Part shown: positions 58,950 through 64,000 of the stretch, one piece after another
How the letters are laid out: each line of letters starts with the position of its first letter
How positions within the stretch are numbered: the stretch's first letter is position 1
Assembly (NCBI GenBank): GCA_946894095.1
Contig: OX335643.1
Span: 12,077,036-12,141,035 of the forward strand
Direction: 5' to 3'
DNA length: 64,000 nt
Source: Incurvaria masculella
Taxonomy: Eukaryota > Arthropoda > Insecta > Lepidoptera > Incurvariidae
Notes under the pieces: generated by a model
Database searches by the model: none
What the model saw: the letters and a program-made list of their open reading frames with translations, nothing else
Told to the model about the DNA's origin: nothing
Position numbers and translations under genes: made by a program

Positions 58950-59246
58950 AGGGTTCCGTACCCAAAGGGCGCCAACGGAACCCGATTACTAAGCCTCCGC
59001 TGTCCGTCCTTCCATCCGTCCGCCCGTCCCTCCGTCCGTCCGCCCGTCCGTCCGTCCGTCCGTCCGTCCGTCCGTCTGTCACAGGGCTGTATCTCATGAA
59101 CCGTAATAGTAAGAAGCTGAAATTTTGACAGAGTATGTATTTATTTTGCCGCTATAAAAACAAATGGGTAAAATTTCAAAATAATAAAAATTGTATGAAA
59201 ATAATAATAAAAAAAAATAACGTGATTATTTGTGTTAAATCTTGCT
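58950..59246 (+). mobile_element. GTCC-type repeat family D, long GTCC array, 3'-truncated
   Basis: Starts AGGGTTCCGTACCC. The array at 59001-59080 mixes GTCC and GCCC units. The end (GTACGGAACCC...) is missing because a mariner fragment follows directly. Confidence 0.82.
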
Positions 59247-59705
59247 TAATTACGGCCAGGTACTACTCCTTATTGACTGTTTGACGATTTTCGAGTACGA
59301 TTTCTTGAACTTTTTCGACGTTATCATCGGTAGTTGATGTTGAAGGGCGTCCACGACGAGGTGCATCGTCAACTTCTTTGAGACCATTTTTGTACGACGA
59401 ATACTCTTGTTTTTGAGAGAGCAGAGTCCCCGTAGGCTTTTTGTAGCATTTTTAATGCATCAGCACAAGAGATTTCATTGGAAACACAAAACTTCAAACA
59501 AATTCTTTGTTCAATATTTTTTTCCATTTCGAAATGCGACGAACTTCAAAAACTTGATTGATATAAACAGACGCCAAACAATTACTAATGACATTTGGCA
59601 GGAGTGTCAGGGAAAGGTGTACCGACCTGAGAAAAAAAAATTCGAATCGGTAAAGCGTTTTAAATTCAAACTACAAATTCCCGGAACTTATTAATCATAG
59701 TTCAT
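59247..59705 (-). pseudogene. Internally deleted mariner (mellifera-like)
   Basis: The minus strand has AAGTTCCGGGAATTTGTAG near its start, then an ATG frame at about 59530 reading MEKNIEQRICLKFCVSNEIS, CADALKMLQKAYGDSALSKT, a frameshift, and KEVDDAPRRGRPSTSTTDDN: the HTH half of a mariner transposase. It then jumps to QTVNKE-YLAVIK, which in mariners belongs between the first and second catalytic Asp, so the middle is deleted. No catalytic Asp is present. Confidence 0.75.
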
Positions 59706-60034
59706 ATGTTTAAATCTGTAACTGACTCCAAAAATAAACATAACTGCGCAATGACCGAGACAACGATCGTATGAAAAGCGGCAAACCCATATGCTCAAAA
59801 ATTCATCTTTATTATCATGCTTGAAATAAATTGATTTTAACATCACATAACATCCATAAGCGCATTGCAATAAAAACAAAAAAAAACTTTAAAAATATTT
59901 GCAATCATGAAAAAAATCCATCCAGGATATCCCTAACAAGTAAAATGTTTAATAAGAGTAGCATATTCGAATAAGCAATCGCCATGTGTTGAGTTTCAGA
60001 AACTATAAATCCACTAACGAAGTTTCTGACACAG
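59706..60034. other. Intron sequence, no features
   Basis: AT-rich run-up to the C-linker exon. Confidence 0.5.
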
Positions 60035-60234
60035 CTCTTCTCTACGCCACCATATTCGGTCACGTGACCACCATCATCCAGCAAATGACATCGGCGACTG
60101 CCAAGTATCACGACATGCTCAACAACGTGAGGGAGTTTATGAAGCTCCACGAGGTGCCCAAGGCGCTGAGTGAAAGGGTAATGGACTATGTGGTCTCAAC
60201 ATGGGCAATGACCAAAGGACTGGATACTGATAAG
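60035..60234 (+). CDS. eag: eag exon: end of S6 and C-linker
   Basis: This 200-nt exon follows ctgacacag and ends before gtaaat. It completes Ala and encodes [20 protein letters not shown], the cytosolic end of S6 and gate, then the C-linker helices with [40 protein letters not shown] and DTDK. The sequence is nearly invariant among insect EAG proteins I know. It lies 11.5 kb from the pore exon across an intron full of nested transposons. The exon ends at phase 0. Confidence 0.98.
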
Positions 60235-60605
60235 GTAAATACAGATGTTCTGTTTAACACCGTCATTGAAGTTTGAGCAGCGGCGACGTCTGCAGTATCG
60301 GATCGTAATGTTTGACAAATGATCTTTCTTCAGCTTAGCAGATAATTCCAAAGTTTACCAAGTTGGTAAAGCGGCGAACATGTAAACCGAAGTGCGAAGA
60401 TTCATAGACCTGCTAAAAATACTATTTGTATTTATCTTGTTACAATAGCTTTACTGAAAACGTCGCCGTTTAACCGCTAATTGCTTGCTGGTAATAATGT
60501 AGTAGCCATTAAAAACACAAAAATATTCAATAATTCTAAACGGGCTGGAGATTTTCTAAGGCTGGAGATCTGAATTTTTACGTATAAACGGAGTACAGAG
60601 CCCGT

Positions 60606-60930
60606 AGTCCCAGTTGTCACCTAAATTGGCGTTTAAGGCAAACCGATCGACTGGCGTTTTCAATTGTTTGGAGAAATTGAAGAGAACTAACATTTGCGAG
60701 TCCGAGTTGGATTTGACAGCTTACACAACGTTGCCGTAAATACGTCGACCTTGCCGTTTACCCCGACTCCGCGTTTTCAAATAAATCGGAAGTTCGAGTT
60801 TGACTGTGACAGCTTGAAGAAGTAAAACCACAGAATATCTAGTAAAAACTTGCATGGAGTTTGACGTTTTCACGGAAAACGCCAGTCGATCGGTTTGCCG
60901 TAAACGCCAATTTAGGTGAGAACTCAGACT
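60606..60930 (-). mobile_element. MITE family A, copy 4
   Basis: Ends AGTCCCAGTTGTCACC and GGTGAGAACTCAGACT, the best-kept TIRs of the family. It lacks the GCGCGC...TTAA block present in copies 1 and 3. Lies in the 2.4-kb eag intron. Confidence 0.9.
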
Positions 60931-62627
60931 GATCAATCTGACAACAACGTGTGTAGTTAGGTGATATAATGTTTACCGTTGATGACTTTTAGCGAAAAAA
61001 AAATTACCAACACTTCCAAGCACTGTTTCATTACTGTGTTGCATATGCGCACCATCAGAAACATGTATTGTTATCGATAAAATATTAATTTTGAAGAATT
61101 CCCGCCGCTTAGCCACTTGTACTTTTACATTTTCTCTTTAAAATCAATGAGTTTATTGTTCTTTTATTTTTATAATTACATGAATTTAATTATTATTAAA
61201 AAGATTAACAATAACGGATAACAAAAAAAAAATTTATAATAATTTTATTTACAAATTTACAGATACTGTGTACTTTTTATAATAAATTTTCTAACTGTAG
61301 TTTCCTGTATTATCCGTGCTAAAATGATACTATTTCTTTTCTATCCTCTTCGATTACCTGGACTTCCCAACGGGAATATAGTTGGAGTCTGAGGTTGGTT
61401 CTTAGTCAACAAGTTCTGCTATATCTAACGAACATCTTCAATAAACTTTGCGAGATCCTTGTGCCGTTTTTAACACGTTTCTTGCTCAGCACTTTCTCCA
61501 AATTTAGATTCTCATTGGTTCGATAGTTGCATTTTTAACTTCCTCTCATTTGTATTTTCTCATATCGTTCTGAAGGCTTTTTGTGCTTCGTTCGTTTTGG
61601 GTTCGACTCCTAAAGTTTTTGATGTGCTCCATAATTTCACTTTGCGATATCAGTGTCAATTCAATGGTTTCTCGTCGTGTAAGCTAGTATAATGTGACGT
61701 TTTAGTAAATGTTTTGAACATATATGTCGTTATTGTGTTGTTTACAGTTATTTAGGGGTGAGAGTCCCATAATGTATTGTTTTCATTTTAGATATCTTAA
61801 AGACGGATCTCTCAGAGTTTCCAATTAATTACAGATAGTTACGCAATAAAAATATTGTTCTAGAACAATCTCATCTCCAAATATAATCCACTGCCATTTC
61901 AATTATTTTGTCCTGTTTGCATTAAGCTTTCAAAGGGATCCTGCATCGAATGCTCCATTTATTATATTTTACCTACGATTTCAGATAGTTCACCTTACAT
62001 ATTTTAGAAATTGTTTCACTTAATGCACGACGCATTTGACACGTTGATTTTAATACGTACTACTCTCAGGTAGCAGATAAGACATCTGTTAAATACTTTC
62101 AAATAAATTAAATGACAAATACCTAAATAAAGGCTTGCACATCAACCACTAAACTTTTTTAAATCTCTTATTTTTTTATGAATTAGGATAGTATCGATTG
62201 TAAATGTTTTGGTGTGCATGCATACGTTTTGTAGATTACCTGCTTAAATGTTTAAGTAATGGATACTAACCCATGATATGCAACGACTAAAGTGGAAGCA
62301 TAATTAAATTTATAACTTGCTTGGTTCCGTGTGCATGTTCGATTAAATTCCATTTAATTTTAATTCTCAAAATTTTTTGTCCAGGAATTATCTTCTTAGT
62401 GTCAGTTAGCTACTAGCATGGTTTTGTTAAAATGTACATGATCAAATAAAAATATTATGTTCTAATAGAAAAACATAATCAAAATTTTTAGCCCCTACAT
62501 GATAAGTGAAATAATTACTAAACAGAAAGGCAATTATATGATGTTTCTGTTCAATGTTTTAAAGTCACCTTTTCTCCAAGGAAGTTCTTCCTTACCCACT
62601 CCACTAATTTATTGGTTTCGCGTTTAG
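60931..62627. other. Intron sequence, no features
   Basis: AT-rich, no gene or repeat recognised before the CNBHD exon. Confidence 0.5.
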
Positions 62628-62880
62628 GTATTGAACTACTGCCCAAAGGACATGAAGGCGGATATTTGTGTCCACCTCAACCGGAAGGTCTTTAATGAAC
62701 ACCCGGCGTTCCGGTTGGCTTCTGACGGGTGCCTCCGAGCGTTGGCCATGCATTTCGCCATGTCCCACTCGGCCCCGGGGGACCTGCTGTACCACACGGG
62801 GGAATCTATAGACTCTCTCTGCTTCATTGTGACGGGGAGTCTGGAGGTCATACAGGACGACGAAGTGGTCGCAATATTGG
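62628..62880 (+). CDS. eag: eag exon: C-linker end and cyclic-nucleotide-binding-homology domain
   Basis: This 253-nt exon follows cgcgtttag and ends before gtgggt in phase 1. It encodes [80 protein letters not shown] and VAIL, then the first base of a Gly codon. This is the last C-linker helix and the beta-roll of the CNBHD, which in EAG channels does not need cyclic nucleotide and contacts the PAS domain. The next exon should start by finishing Gly and continue KGDVFGD; it lies beyond the window. After the donor the frame runs into intron. Confidence 0.98.
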
Positions 62881-63195
62881 GTGGGTATTCAGGATTGCCG
62901 AACTGTGCCACTGTTGTGTGTGTGTAAGATATTGTGTAAGAAAGAATTTTTAACAGGAACAATGCATGTATTAGTATGAGAATTAAGAAGCGTATACTGT
63001 AAGGGTTAATTAGAGTGTGTGAGTGAAGAGACAAAATTGAGAACACAAATTGAGGAACATTGAGGAGACAAAAAGAGTGAGGAATAGCAAAATTATGCCT
63101 AGTTATTACACCCAAGTGACCAAAAGATTAGGCACTTATCGGTCCGATAAAAACACGTTTAAAGAAAGTTTAGCTCTGTTTTCTCCGGGAAATTG

Positions 63196-63300
63196 TTTTT
63201 TTTTGTATGTAACTGGACATGGATGGCTAATACCAAACTGACCGTCAGATATTAGCCTAATACACTACATGGGAACTAGGTGCCATGCCTGGACCTTCCG
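63196..63300 (-). mobile_element. SINE 3' tail fragment
   Basis: A T-run, GTATGTAACTGGACATGG, ATTAGCCTAATACACTACAT and GGTGCCATGCCTGGACC: only the 3' part of the SINE, 5'-truncated. Confidence 0.75.
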
Positions 63301-63732
63301 TCGATCTAAGATTGCTTCAGCATTAAAGCAAACTGTATGGAGTGTATTCGTAATAGTGGAATGTCGTTGGCTATAAAACGAAAGTCTAAATTAGACTGGA
63401 AGGAAGGTTATTTTATTTATTTTTTATTTATTTATTTATAAAGGTTTGCCAACAGGTTGACACATTTACATTTACGTTTATACATCACATATTAAATATA
63501 ACAGTGTGCAGACCCAATAACAGGCAAACACAACCTGCATGTAAAGAACGGACATATTGCAACACTAGCTAGGGTGCAGACGAGCGGGGCGACAACACGA
63601 ACTTATTGAAGCGGAAAGTTATGTTAAGTTAATTAGGTACTGCGCTGAAGTATTGAATGCTGGAAGTTCAGTTTTTATTTATCCTCGCTTGATGGAGCCG
63701 GAAAAAAACTCGCGGCGCTTGCGTGTCAGGTG
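63301..63732. other. Intron sequence with possible LINE tail
   Basis: An ATTT-rich run at 63410-63450 followed by AAGGTTTGCCAACAGG resembles 54885-54930. No gene. Confidence 0.45.
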
Positions 63733-63736
63733 TTAA

Positions 63737-64000
63737 GGTGGCCCAACCCGCTCATCTCCCTATACAAAAGGGGAAAGAAGATCACGCCTATATTTCTTGT
63801 CAGAGATCCAAAATTTTGCTCAAAATAGCTCTATTTGATTGAACTAGATGTCTGATGACCATTGGCATTGTAAAATTGTGTTTGGTTTCCAAGTTATAAC
63901 GTCCGAAAGTTCGGATTTTTCGCGCGTTTTATACAATAACTTTGGAGGTGGATTACGCAATGATAAAGTAAGAACATCTTAATAAGATTAGTCATCAGAC
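63737..64000 (-). mobile_element. MITE family E, cut by window end
   Basis: TTAA at 63733-63736, then GGTGGCCCAACCCG, AAAGAAGATCACGCC, ATTTCTTGTCAGAG, CTAGATGTCTGATGACC and the central CCGAAAGTTCGGATTTTT. Same orientation as 40510-40980. Confidence 0.88.

Larger units (their letters stand above)
26370..62880 (+). other. eag: eag (ether-a-go-go, KCNH1-type K+ channel) gene, partial span
   Basis: Eight coding exons on the + strand join without frame error into about 582 residues of an EAG-type voltage-gated potassium channel: PAS domain, S1-S6, pore, C-linker and most of the CNBHD. Exons: 26370-26490, 27047-27159, 44017-44148, 45262-45371, 47343-47738, 48080-48503, 60035-60234, 62628-62880. 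Introns are 556, 16857, 1113, 1971, 341, 11531 and 2393 bp, all AG/GT. The family forms tetrameric K+ channels in neuronal and muscle membranes and sets excitability. The exon with the initiator Met and the exons after residue 'AIL' of the CNBHD are not in the window. The protein is so close to the fly EAG I know that orthology is nearly certain; Erg and Elk paralogues fit worse at the PAS and pore-turret residues. Confidence 0.96.

Overview
The window is an AT-rich, transposon-dense stretch of an insect nuclear genome, most likely from a moth or butterfly. The insect assignment rests on eight exons of one potassium-channel gene that read like an insect Ether-a-go-go (EAG, KCNH1-type) channel. 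The narrower lepidopteran assignment rests on repeat families I recognise from memory: 5S/tRNA-headed SINEs of the type described in Helicoverpa, the 'GGGTTCCGTACC...(GTCC)n...GGTACGGAACCC' element, and RTE 3' tails. The species cannot be named from sequence alone.

Gene content: the only host gene I can support is eag on the + strand, seen as eight coding exons from 26370 to 62880. They cover the PAS domain, the linker, S1-S6 with the pore, the C-linker and most of the cyclic-nucleotide-binding-homology domain (1749 nt, about 582 complete codons). All eight junctions have AG/GT splice sites and compatible phases, and no exon carries a stop or frameshift. The first exon (amino terminus) was not found and the 3' part lies beyond the right edge, so the gene is partial at both ends. 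Bases 1-26369 are probably its first intron or 5' flank.

Layout: 1-26 kb holds one nearly intact mariner whose transposase is broken by a 29-bp insertion (2722-4033), several SINEs and MITEs, a CR1-like LINE with endonuclease and reverse transcriptase (15183-17870), weathered LINE fragments, and a MITE nested in a MITE (24154-24936). 26.4-27.2 kb carries two PAS exons. 27.2-44 kb is a 16.9-kb intron with foldback elements, a 378-bp tandem duplication, and a nested complex at 38-41.5 kb: a palindromic MITE dimer split by a solo LTR and a second MITE, beside TTAA-flanked piggyBac-type MITEs. 44-48.5 kb carries four exons covering the PAS end through the pore. 48.5-60 kb is an 11.5-kb intron with another nested repeat stack and an internally deleted mariner. 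60-62.9 kb carries two exons (S6/C-linker and CNBHD). The window ends inside another MITE copy.

Functionally there is one story: a voltage-gated K+ channel subunit gene with long introns that have repeatedly taken up transposons. I found no CRISPR array, toxin system, rRNA gene, true tRNA gene or novel multi-gene system. The most unusual material is the nested transposon architecture, whose order of insertion can be read directly, and two differences between this EAG PAS region and my memory of the fly protein.
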